From the IMG/VR virus record IMGVR_UViG_3300006641_000129, positions 1 through 28,551 of that record: a stretch of 28,551 nt of DNA; one strand, 5' to 3'. Origin of the DNA: a virus. Positions 1 to 7,554 of the stretch are shown here, one piece after another (the first letter of the stretch is position 1; each line of letters opens with the position of its first letter). The translations under genes were made by a program, and so were the position numbers. Below the pieces are notes generated by a model. That model did no database searches, was not told where the DNA came from, and saw only the letters and a program-made list of their open reading frames with translations.

Positions 1-1
1 A

Positions 2-22
2 AACGGGGCTTCGGCCCCTTTC
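2..22 (+). terminator. Rho-independent terminator of the upstream (capsid-side) gene
   Basis: The stem GGGGC (5-9) pairs with GCCCC (14-18) around a TTCG tetraloop and is followed by TTT. The C(UUCG)G loop is an especially stable one. The gene it ends lies outside the window; by synteny with P22-like phages it should be the major capsid protein. The T-tract is short, so termination may be partial. Confidence 0.7.
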
Positions 23-52
23 ATTGTTCAATCTCTTTTAAGGAAAATTATC

Positions 53-463
53 ATGGCATTACCTAACGGCGCAGGCGGTTACCAAGTTGGTGACGGCAAC
101 CTTAACGAAGTCAACATGGGTGTTCAAGCTGCTCCTCCGACAGCTACTGTTACGGCCACTTTGACCACTGCTCAAATCACTGGCGGCATTTTGCTGGGTT
201 CTCCCGGTTCATCCGCTGCTGCTTACACTCTGCCCACAGGCACCAGCCTCGACGCAGCAGTGTCTAGCGCAAAAGTGAACAGCTCGTTCGACTTCAGCGT
301 AATCAACGTTGACGGTTCTTCTTCTGGCGTCATCACCATGACTGCTGGTACAGGTTGGACCATCGTCGGCTTGGCTACCATCGCCGCTACTGCTGGCACA
401 GCAGGTAAGTTCCGTTGCCGCAAAACTGGCGACGGTACTTGGACTCTGTACCGCTTGGCATAA
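53..463 (+). CDS. Small Ala/Thr/Gly-rich structural protein, decoration-like
   Basis: A 136-aa protein without recognisable enzyme motifs. It is rich in Ala, Thr, Gly and Ser with alternating hydrophobic positions, which suggests an all-beta fold. Residues about 25-136 resemble the beta-rich domains seen in phage head-decoration and tail-fibre proteins; the fibre at 2910-4682 ends in a similar TLPAA...SNG..W style. An AAGGAAA ribosome site (40-46) precedes the ATG. It sits between two UUCG-loop terminators, so it can be expressed as its own high-level unit just after the presumed coat gene. This position is typical of a capsid decoration or head-completion protein. The role is inferred from position and composition. 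Confidence 0.75.
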   Translation: MALPNGAGGYQVGDGNLNEVNMGVQAAPPTATVTATLTTAQITGGILLGSPGSSAAAYTLPTGTSLDAAVSSAKVNSSFDFSVINVDGSSSGVITMTAGTGWTIVGLATIAATAGTAGKFRCRKTGDGTWTLYRLA

Positions 464-467
464 ACCT

Positions 468-493
468 AAAGGGGGCCTTCGGGTCCCCTTTTT
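468..493 (+). terminator. Rho-independent terminator with UUCG loop
   Basis: AAAGGGG (468-474) pairs with CCCCTTT (485-491). The inner part continues with a G-T wobble and CC/GG closing a TTCG loop (478-481). A run of five Ts ends at 493. It lies 5 bp after the stop of the 136-aa gene and 12 bp before the next start, so it probably attenuates the downstream tail genes relative to the head genes. Confidence 0.8.
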
Positions 494-505
494 CAAGGAA
501 TCAAA

Positions 506-748
506 ATGGCAGTTATTTACATGACCCACCCTGTTCATGGCGCAAAGGTTGCGACTATGGAATTGGAAGCGGTTGCTGATGAAGCAAACGGCTGGGTGCG
601 ATATACTCCAGAAACGCCTTCCGTTGTAGAAGAAGCGGCTCCTGAGCAGGAAGTTAAAAAACGTGGCCCCAAAGCCGCTAAATCGAAACAACCCGCAGCC
701 GAAGAAGTGCCTGATTTTCTAGCACCACAGGCCGACCAAGGAGAGTAA
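506..748 (+). CDS. Small charged protein of the head region, unknown function
   Basis: An 80-aa protein with a folded-looking N-terminal half (residues 1-35) and a Lys/Glu/Ala/Pro-rich tail (about 36-80) containing the basic patch KKRGPKAAKSK. The tail is probably disordered. AAGGAA (495-500) lies 5 bp before the ATG, and the stop is one base before the gp4-like gene. Comparable small proteins lie between the coat gene and the gp4 homologue in many P22-like phages. I do not recognise a named family; a head-completion or DNA-contacting role would be a guess based on the basic patch. Confidence 0.7.
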   Translation: MAVIYMTHPVHGAKVATMELEAVADEANGWVRYTPETPSVVEEAAPEQEVKKRGPKAAKSKQPAAEEVPDFLAPQADQGE

Positions 749-749
749 T

Positions 750-1487
750 ATGGCAACGTATACCGCAGGCGATCAAATCAACCGGGCGTTGCGATTGCTG
801 GGTGTGCTTGCCGAGGGTGAAACGCCCTCTGCCTCCATGTCGCAAGACTGCCTGATGGCGCTCAATCAAATGATTGAGTCTTGGAACACTGAGCGCCTTT
901 CAGTTTTCTCGACGCAAGATCAAGTCACTCTGTGGCCCGTAGGCGAGATTAACGCCACTTTGGGACCCACAGGTACACTGACCCCTCTGAATCCTTCTCA
1001 GACGTTTACACGCCCCATCCTGATCGATGACGCGACCTATTTCCGTGACCCAAGCACCAATGTGTCTTACGGGATCAAGTTGATCAACCAGCAGCAGTAC
1101 GACGGCATCGCGGTCAAAACAGTGACCTCGACCTATCCGCAAGTCATGTTTGTAAACATGACGTACCCTGATTTGGACATCTACATTTATCCAAAGCCCA
1201 CTCGCTCGTTGGAGTTCCACTTCATCAGCGTAGAGCCTTTGGACCAGCCTGCCGACTTGGCAACAAACATCCTTTTCCCGCCCGGTTATTTGCGTGCTTT
1301 TGCGTACAACCTCGCGTGTGAAATTGCTCCTGAGTTTGGCGTAGAGCCAAGCCCCCAAGTGCAGCGCATCGCTATGACCAGCAAGCGCGATCTCAAGCGC
1401 ATCAACAACCCTGACGATGTGATGTCGATGCCTTACGCCATCGTGGCAACTCGCCAACGCTACAACATCTACGCTGGTAACTACTGA
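750..1487 (+). CDS. P22 gp4-like head-tail adaptor (tail accessory factor)
   Basis: A 245-aa protein. Its N-terminal 55 residues carry the gp4-family pattern: a helix with INRALRLLGVLAEGE, then helical SQDCLMALNQMIESWN, then a hydrophobic stretch. In P22, gp4 binds the portal ring after packaging and forms the first ring of the tail; P22 gp4 is 166 aa, so this homologue is longer. The next gene is gp10-like, exactly the P22 order, and the stop overlaps its start (TGATG, 1485-1489). AGGAGAG (about 740-746) precedes the ATG. Expected role: sealing packaged DNA and providing the docking surface for gp10 and the fibre. Confidence 0.85.
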   Translation: MATYTAGDQINRALRLLGVLAEGETPSASMSQDCLMALNQMIESWNTERLSVFSTQDQVTLWPVGEINATLGPTGTLTPLNPSQTFTRPILIDDATYFRDPSTNVSYGIKLINQQQYDGIAVKTVTSTYPQVMFVNMTYPDLDIYIYPKPTRSLEFHFISVEPLDQPADLATNILFPPGYLRAFAYNLACEIAPEFGVEPSPQVQRIAMTSKRDLKRINNPDDVMSMPYAIVATRQRYNIYAGNY

Positions 1488-2917
1488 TGAAGACGCCCAT
1501 CCTTGGCTCGACCTACGTGACCCGCAGTGTCAACGCTGCGGATTCGCGCATGGTGAACCTTTTTCCAGAGATCATTCCCGAGGGTGGCAAAGAGCCTGCG
1601 TTTTTGCAACGTGCTCCCGGGTTGCGTTTACTCGCAACAGTGGGTTTCGGTCCGATTCGTGGAGAGTGGTCATACGGTGGTTACGGCTACGTGGTGTCCG
1701 GCACAGAACTGTACAAAATCGACAGTTCCTACACTGCCACCAAATTGGGTAATGTGACAGGCACAGGTCCTGTCAGCATGGCCGACAACGGCACGCAGTT
1801 GTTTGTGGCTTGCAACGGTCCCTCGTACATCTACAACGCCACCACCAACGTGTTTGGGCAAATCACAGACCCCGATTTTCCCGGTGCTGTGACCGTGGGC
1901 TACTTAGACGGCTATTTTGTGTTCAATGAACCCAACAGTCAGAAAATCTGGGTGACGCAATTGCTTGACGGCACTTCGATTGACCCACTTGACTTTGCCA
2001 GCGCCGAAGGTTCTCCTGACGGCGTGGTGGGCATCATCGTGGACCACCGCGAGGTTTGGGTGTACGGCACAAACAGCGTTGAGGTTTGGTACGACACTGG
2101 CGCTACCGACTTTCCGCTTCAGCGCATCCAAGGCGCGTTTAACGAACTTGGTTGCGCTGCCACCTACTCGATTGCCAAGATGGACAATGGTCTGTTTTGG
2201 CTGGGCAAGGATGCCCGTGGTCAGGGTATCGTCTACCGCGCCAACGGTTACACGGGCACGCGCATTTCGACACATGCTGTCGAGTGGCACATCCAACAAT
2301 ATGGCGACTTGTCTGACGCCATTGGATACACCTACCAACAAGACGGCCACAGTTTCTACGTGCTGATTTTCCCAAGCGCCAATACGACTTGGGTTTACGA
2401 TGTGGCGACTCAGGCTTGGCACGAGCGTGCTGGCTGGTCCAATGGTTCGTTCACGCGCCACCGCAGCAATTGCCAAATGTTTTTCAACAACCAAGTGATT
2501 GTTGGCGACTACGAAAACGGCAATATTTACGCATTTGACCTTGATGATTTCTCGGACAACGGCAGCATTCAGAAGTGGTTACGCACATGGCGTGCGCTAC
2601 CCACGGGTCAGAACAATCTGAAGCGTACCGCGCACCACAGTCTCCAAATCGATATGGAATCGGGCGTTGGTCTGAACACTGGTCAGGGCAACGATCCCGA
2701 GGTCATGCTGCGCTGGTCGGACGATGGTGGTCATACGTGGTCCAACGAACACACCGCATCGATTGGCAAGATCGGCCAGTATTACCGTCGCGTGTTCTTC
2801 CGTCGCCTTGGCATGACGCTGAAGCTGCGCGACCGTGTGTATGAGTTGTCGATGACCGATCCCGTGAAGACGGCCATCATGGGCGCAGAACTTCTGATCA
2901 GTCCGACAAATGCCTAA
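1487..2917 (+). CDS. P22 gp10-like packaged-DNA stabilisation / tail hub protein
   Basis: 476 aa, almost the length of P22 gp10 (472 aa). The N-terminus has the family signature: MKTPILGSTYV, then SRMVNLFPE and residues PGLRLLATVG. The body is a series of beta-rich blade-like segments with repeated Trp/Tyr/Gly, such as GYVVSGTELYKI and GLFWLGKDARGQG. In P22, gp10 forms the tail tube below gp4. The start overlaps the gp4 stop by one base and its own stop overlaps the fibre start by 8 bp (2910-2917), so the three are probably translated in concert. Assignment rests on length, N-terminal signature and neighbours. Confidence 0.88.
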   Translation: MKTPILGSTYVTRSVNAADSRMVNLFPEIIPEGGKEPAFLQRAPGLRLLATVGFGPIRGEWSYGGYGYVVSGTELYKIDSSYTATKLGNVTGTGPVSMADNGTQLFVACNGPSYIYNATTNVFGQITDPDFPGAVTVGYLDGYFVFNEPNSQKIWVTQLLDGTSIDPLDFASAEGSPDGVVGIIVDHREVWVYGTNSVEVWYDTGATDFPLQRIQGAFNELGCAATYSIAKMDNGLFWLGKDARGQGIVYRANGYTGTRISTHAVEWHIQQYGDLSDAIGYTYQQDGHSFYVLIFPSANTTWVYDVATQAWHERAGWSNGSFTRHRSNCQMFFNNQVIVGDYENGNIYAFDLDDFSDNGSIQKWLRTWRALPTGQNNLKRTAHHSLQIDMESGVGLNTGQGNDPEVMLRWSDDGGHTWSNEHTASIGKIGQYYRRVFFRRLGMTLKLRDRVYELSMTDPVKTAIMGAELLISPTNA

Positions 2918-4682
2918 CCCAAGCGCAACCCCCACCCCAATTACGCCACCCCGAGTACCGCTGATTGATCAGCGTACCGGGTTGATTGATCGTTCGTGGT
3001 ACATGTTCTTCATCAGCATGTTTAATGCTGCCACGGCGGTCGTGGACGATGTTGTTGGGCCAAACGCTGACTCTTTGATTGCATCCTACGATGCGGCGTT
3101 GCGTGCGCTTGCCGATGAGGTCGGAACACAGCCGCCCGCGATTGACTACACCGAAGACATCACCAGCATCAAGCGAGAAGGCAACATTCAACCGCAGCCG
3201 CAGTTGGGCACGCTTTCCGCTGTCAACATTGACTCGGTTCCGTATTTAGGCTTTAGCGCCCCTCCTCCGTGGATTGGGTCAACTGCTGGACAATTTTGGT
3301 ATGACCCAACTACCGGGTCATTTAACGCCAAGATGGGCAACAACAACATCACTCAACAAGTGGGTGAGGAGTTGTTCATTTACGGCAAAGCGTCTGCCGC
3401 AATCACCGAAGGTCAATTGATTTGCAAGACGGGCACAGTTGGCGCATCGGGTGTCATTACGTTTGGTCCAAGCCCAACAGGATTGACAACCAACGATGGC
3501 ATCATTGGTATAGCCACGGAAAACATTGCACTCAACGCATTTGGTCGCATTACATCATTTGGTGTGGTTCATGGGATCAACACCACAGGATCAAGTGTTG
3601 GTGAAACTTGGGCCGACAACGACACGTTGTACTACAACCCGGCCTATGTAGGCGGGATGACGAAAGTCAAACCCTCCGCACCGTATGCCAAGTTTGAAGT
3701 TGGAACAGTCATCAATGCTGGCAGCGGCGGCTCTGGGTCAATTCAGGTTGACTTAATTCATGGCTCAACACTTGGCGGCACAGACTCAAACGTACAGTTT
3801 GGTACGCTTGCCAATTACGATTTGATTCAATACGACCTGACAGCGGGATATTGGAAAAACGTAGCGTACACCGCTATTACGGTGGGCACAGCCAACAACA
3901 TCGCTGGCGGCGCGGCCAACAGAATCGTCTATCAGACGGGCGCAGGCGCAACCAGTTTTATCACCGCGCCCACCGTCGATAACACTTTTTTAACGTGGAC
4001 CAGCGTAAGCGGGTTTGCGTGGGTTGCCAACCCCTTGGGTACGGTCACCAGCGTGTCCGTGGTGTCGGCCAATGGTTTTGCTGGCACTGTTGCAACGTCC
4101 ACCACCACACCCGCAATCACGCTGACCACCAGCATTACAGGATTGTTGTTTGGTAACGGTACAGCCCTTGCCGCAGCTACGATCAGTGCGCCCTTGGCCT
4201 ATTCCGCAGGCACACTTAGTTTGGCATCCGGCTACGGCGACACTCAAAACCCCTACGCATCCAAGACGGCCAACTATGTGCTGGCCGCGCCCAATGGTTC
4301 CGCTGGGCTTCCCACATTCCGCGCTCTTGTGGCCGCTGACATTCCTGCACTGCCTTATCAGGACGCAACAGCACCCGTGACCTATACGGCCAACTTCAGC
4401 GTTGCCGCCACGGATGCTTGGATCATCAACAACAAATCCGGGTCATCTTGCACGGCGACCCTGCCTGCCGCCTCGTCTTATTCAGGCCGGGTGCTGCACT
4501 TTCAAAACTATCAAGCGCAAACGCTGGTGTCGGCGTCTAGCAACGTCGTACCGCTGGCCGGAGGTGCTGCGGGAACGTCGATTCTCTTGGCAAGTTCCGG
4601 TGATTCTGCGACACTTGTGTCCAATGGCTCTAATTGGGTAATGACACAATATGTGCCCAACAATATCCTTCTTTTGGAGTAA
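2910..4682 (+). CDS. Tail fibre protein
   Basis: 590 aa in at least three parts. Residues about 1-60 are an attachment segment with VPLIDQRTGLIDRSWYMFF, a pattern common at the N-terminus of podovirus fibres. Residues about 165-290 resemble a widespread fibre domain (GRITSFGVVHGINTTG, GETWADNDTLYYNP, KVKPSAPYAKFEV). The rest is low-complexity Ala/Thr/Ser/Gly with fibre-like motifs LTGLLFGNGTA and FRALVAADIPALPYQ, ending in a TLPAAS...SNGSNWV domain. It likely binds the gp10-like hub and contacts the host surface. No reverse transcriptase or template repeat was seen, so there is no sign of a diversity-generating system. Confidence 0.8.
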   Translation: MPNPSATPTPITPPRVPLIDQRTGLIDRSWYMFFISMFNAATAVVDDVVGPNADSLIASYDAALRALADEVGTQPPAIDYTEDITSIKREGNIQPQPQLGTLSAVNIDSVPYLGFSAPPPWIGSTAGQFWYDPTTGSFNAKMGNNNITQQVGEELFIYGKASAAITEGQLICKTGTVGASGVITFGPSPTGLTTNDGIIGIATENIALNAFGRITSFGVVHGINTTGSSVGETWADNDTLYYNPAYVGGMTKVKPSAPYAKFEVGTVINAGSGGSGSIQVDLIHGSTLGGTDSNVQFGTLANYDLIQYDLTAGYWKNVAYTAITVGTANNIAGGAANRIVYQTGAGATSFITAPTVDNTFLTWTSVSGFAWVANPLGTVTSVSVVSANGFAGTVATSTTTPAITLTTSITGLLFGNGTALAAATISAPLAYSAGTLSLASGYGDTQNPYASKTANYVLAAPNGSAGLPTFRALVAADIPALPYQDATAPVTYTANFSVAATDAWIINNKSGSSCTATLPAASSYSGRVLHFQNYQAQTLVSASSNVVPLAGGAAGTSILLASSGDSATLVSNGSNWVMTQYVPNNILLLE

Positions 4683-4685
4683 CCC

Positions 4686-5021
4686 ATGACAGTGACCGTT
4701 AAAGTCCTCGTCCCCGCCAAGATTGTCGAGGCGACTCAAACTACTCAGTACACCGCGACTGGTGTGACCACGATCATCGACAAATTCACCGCGACCAACT
4801 ACAACTCGGCTGCGGCTACGATCAGCGTCAACTTGGTCACTTCGGCTGGCTCGGCTGGCAACCTGAACTTGATCACCAAGACCAAGACTTTACAGCCGTC
4901 CGAGGTTTACACGTTCCCCGAACTGGTGGGTCAAGTGTTGAACCCCGGTGACTTCATCTCTACAATCGCAGGTACTGCAACCTCGATCAACATGCGCGTC
5001 AGTGGACGTGAGGTGACCTAA
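4686..5021 (+). CDS. Small virion protein, beta-rich, unknown function
   Basis: 111 aa, Thr/Ala/Val-rich, with alternating polar and hydrophobic residues suggesting a beta-sandwich; no catalytic motif. TTGGAGTAACCC gives a GGAG site just before the ATG, 3 bp after the fibre stop. Its stop overlaps the next start (TAATG, 5019-5023). Placement between the fibre and the ejection genes suggests a minor tail protein or fibre accessory. I do not recognise the family by name. Confidence 0.7.
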   Translation: MTVTVKVLVPAKIVEATQTTQYTATGVTTIIDKFTATNYNSAAATISVNLVTSAGSAGNLNLITKTKTLQPSEVYTFPELVGQVLNPGDFISTIAGTATSINMRVSGREVT

Positions 5022-5485
5022 TGACTTTGACAAACGCTGAATCTTCTGATGTGGCTACGTCCAGCCCCATGTTGGACAAGGTGAAGGCACTTCAGGTGGA
5101 GTTGTCTAAGCTGCCTCAGTATCAGCCTGAAACAAAGCATTATTTTCATGGCGGCATGTATTGCCGTGAAGTGTTTCGTCATGCTGGTGTGCTGGTTGTT
5201 GGTGCTGTTCACAAAAAGGAACACATGTACCTTATCGTGTCAGGCACTGTGTCAATTACCACAGACGATGGTGTGCAGACTGTGACAGGACCACATTTAT
5301 TTTTGAGCAAACCGGGTACAAAACGGGCTGTCTTTGCCGAAACCGATGCGTTGTGCATGACGTTTCACGCAATGGAGGAAAAGTCGGTTGAGGAAGCGGA
5401 AGCCGAACTGGTTGAAGTAGAGGACAATACGATGTATTTACCGGGCAATGTAGTTAAACAAGAAGTTCTGGAGGTGTCGCCATGA
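5021..5485 (+). CDS. Cupin-fold phage protein of the tail region
   Basis: 154 aa. Residues about 43-118 read as a small cupin barrel: HGGMYCREVFRHAGVLVVG, then VHKKEHMYLIVSGTVSIT and a second half with GPHLFLSKPGTKRAVFA. The His/Glu positions in the HKKEHMY segment are where metal ligands sit in enzymatic cupins, but the set looks incomplete, so binding or structure is likelier than catalysis. The C-terminal 35 residues are acidic. Start and stop overlap both neighbours (TAATG and ATGA), placing it firmly in the late operon. I have seen similar proteins in other phages next to tail genes; their function is not established. Confidence 0.75.
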   Translation: MTLTNAESSDVATSSPMLDKVKALQVELSKLPQYQPETKHYFHGGMYCREVFRHAGVLVVGAVHKKEHMYLIVSGTVSITTDDGVQTVTGPHLFLSKPGTKRAVFAETDALCMTFHAMEEKSVEEAEAELVEVEDNTMYLPGNVVKQEVLEVSP

Positions 5486-6177
5486 CATTCTGGGTAGCAG
5501 GCGCAGTCGTCGTCAGTTCAGCAATTGGTGCAAATGCTGCGGGTGAAGCAGCAGGCACACAAGCCGCCGCAGCGGACCGCGCAGCCGATCTTCAATATAA
5601 ACAATGGCAAGAATCTGTCAAACTCCAAGAGCCTTGGCGACAAGCGGGTGAGCGTGCGTTGGGAAAACTCGAAGGTGCGGTAGATTACACGCCCTTCGGG
5701 ATGAATCAGTTTAACGCTGACCCCGGTTACGCTTTCCGTTTGGCAGAAGGTCAGAAAGCATTGGAACGCAGTGCTGCGGCTCGTGGTGGTCTGTTGTCAG
5801 GCGGCACGGGTAAGGCATTGACTCGGTATGGTCAAGAAATGGGTTCTCAAGAATACATGAACGCATTCAACCGTTACCAAACCGAGCGTGCTGCCAAACT
5901 TCAACCGTTGCAGTCATTGGCTGGCGTTGGTCAAACAACCGCACAACAACTTGGTCAAGCGGGTCAAACAATGGCGTCGAATGTTGGCGACACAATGCAG
6001 AGCGCAGCCGCTGCTCGTGCGTCTGGTTACGTGGGTGGAGCAAACGCTTTGACCAGTGGTTTGGGTACATATTTGAATTACTCCCAAGGTCAAAACATGA
6101 TCAACGCGATGAATCGACCAAACTACGGTCAGTTCACACCCGGGTCATCGACTTTTGTCGGCCCAATGCCACAGTAA
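5482..6177 (+). CDS. DNA ejection protein, P22 gp7-like position
   Basis: 231 aa, essentially the length of P22 gp7 (229 aa). It begins with a short hydrophobic helix (FWVAGAVVVSSAIGANAAG) followed by Ala/Gln-rich helices. The core has a strongly conserved phage motif: DPGYAFRLAEGQKALERSAA, ARGGLLSGGTGKAL and RYGQEMGSQEYMNAFNRYQ. Such proteins are packaged in the virion and expelled first to help form a conduit across the envelope. The start overlaps the cupin stop (ATGA, 5482-5485) and it is followed by two longer ejection-type genes, matching the gp7-gp20-gp16 order. Confidence 0.82.
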   Translation: MTFWVAGAVVVSSAIGANAAGEAAGTQAAAADRAADLQYKQWQESVKLQEPWRQAGERALGKLEGAVDYTPFGMNQFNADPGYAFRLAEGQKALERSAAARGGLLSGGTGKALTRYGQEMGSQEYMNAFNRYQTERAAKLQPLQSLAGVGQTTAQQLGQAGQTMASNVGDTMQSAAAARASGYVGGANALTSGLGTYLNYSQGQNMINAMNRPNYGQFTPGSSTFVGPMPQ

Positions 6178-6186
6178 GGACTGACT

Positions 6187-7545
6187 ATGCCCATCAATCC
6201 ATCAATCGCACTGGGTGTTCAACCCCTTCAATTGGCAGACCCACTTGCTCAGTACGGCAAGATTTCCGCTATTCAAAGCGCACAAAATCAAAACGCACTG
6301 GCTCAGTATCAGTTGAGCGCGGCTCAACGCGAAGACGCCACAGCAAACGCTCTCAACGAAGCGTACAAGAATGCGTACAACACAGGTACGGGTGAAGTCG
6401 ATGTAAACAAACTGCGTCAAAGTTTAGCCACGGGCGGCTTTGGTGCAAAACTACCCGGCATCGAAAAATCCTTGATCGAGTTGGAATCTGCTAAAACAAA
6501 AAGCGCAAAAGAGCGGACTGAGTTGGTTGATTCCAAATTGAAACAGTCGCGTGCCTTTTTGGAAAACATTGACCCCAGCGATCCAAACGCCCCTTCAATG
6601 TATTTGCAATGGCATCAGGCCAATCATGCCGATCCTGTTCTTGGCCCAGTGCTGGCATCTCGCGGCATTACTCCCGAGCAATCAATGAGCCGCATTCAGC
6701 AAGCGATCAGTCAAGGTCCGCAGGCTTTTGCTCAATTGCTCAATGAGTCCAAGCTGGGAACTGAAAAGTTCATGGAATTGAACAAGCCACAGATCAGCAC
6801 TCGCAATCTTGGCGCAACTACAGAAACCAGTCTTATTTCCCCACTCACGGGAAAGGTGCAAAAGATTGCCGCAGAAGTCAACACAATTGCCCCAGCCGAC
6901 GCAAAACGCATCGCGCAAGAAGGTCAACGTATTGGCTTGGAAGGCCGTCGAGTGGCTGTCATGGAGGAGGAAAACCGCCTCAAGAAAGACCCAGTGTTCC
7001 AGCAACAAATGGCTGCGGCCAAAGCAACGGGTGAAGCCCTTGCCAAAGGCAATGTGGCCGCACAGCAAGCATTGCCCGGTGTGATCTCGAACGCTCAAGA
7101 TGCCGTCAACCTCATTGATCAAATGGTCGGTAAGCAAGAAGTGCGTGACGCCAAAGGCAAAGTCATTCAAGCCGCTACGACCGCGCATCCCGGCTTTGAA
7201 AATGCCGTGGGTACAACTTGGAAACCCGGTTTCCGATTTATTCCCGGTACAGATGCTGCCGACTTTCAATCGTTGTTCGAGCAAGTCAAAGGTTCCGCAT
7301 TCTTGGAAGCATTCAACGTGCTCAAAGGTGCTGGCGCGATCAGTGAAAAAGAAGGCGAAAAAGCAACCGCTGCTCGCACTCGTATGTCCACCGCGCAAAG
7401 CGAGGGCGAATTTGTCAAAGCTGCTCGTGAGTATCAGGACGTGATTCGCAGAGGTGTGGAAGTCATGCAGAAGAAAGCTGGTCCCGCTGGCGCTGCTTCC
7501 GCTGGTGGCGGCGCTGTGGACACTACCAACCCATTGTTGAAATAA
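6187..7545 (+). CDS. DNA ejection protein, P22 gp20-like position
   Basis: 452 aa (P22 gp20 is 471 aa), mostly helical and rich in Ala, Gln, Lys and Glu, with a coiled-coil-prone stretch at about residues 225-265. The C-terminal quarter has the recurring phage pattern GAGAISEKEGEKATAARTRM followed by STAQSEGEF and a helix, ending in a flexible Gly/Ala tail. AAGGA (6176-6180) precedes the ATG 9 bp after the gp7-like gene. Expected to be a virion-internal protein injected with DNA. The assignment rests on position, size and the C-terminal motif rather than on clear similarity to gp20 itself. Confidence 0.75.
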   Translation: MPINPSIALGVQPLQLADPLAQYGKISAIQSAQNQNALAQYQLSAAQREDATANALNEAYKNAYNTGTGEVDVNKLRQSLATGGFGAKLPGIEKSLIELESAKTKSAKERTELVDSKLKQSRAFLENIDPSDPNAPSMYLQWHQANHADPVLGPVLASRGITPEQSMSRIQQAISQGPQAFAQLLNESKLGTEKFMELNKPQISTRNLGATTETSLISPLTGKVQKIAAEVNTIAPADAKRIAQEGQRIGLEGRRVAVMEEENRLKKDPVFQQQMAAAKATGEALAKGNVAAQQALPGVISNAQDAVNLIDQMVGKQEVRDAKGKVIQAATTAHPGFENAVGTTWKPGFRFIPGTDAADFQSLFEQVKGSAFLEAFNVLKGAGAISEKEGEKATAARTRMSTAQSEGEFVKAAREYQDVIRRGVEVMQKKAGPAGAASAGGGAVDTTNPLLK

Positions 7546-7554
7546 GGAGGCGTC

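Noticed and set aside
2910-4682. Diversity-generating retroelement target in the tail fibre
   Set aside because: No reverse transcriptase, accessory gene or template/variable repeat pair was seen in the window.
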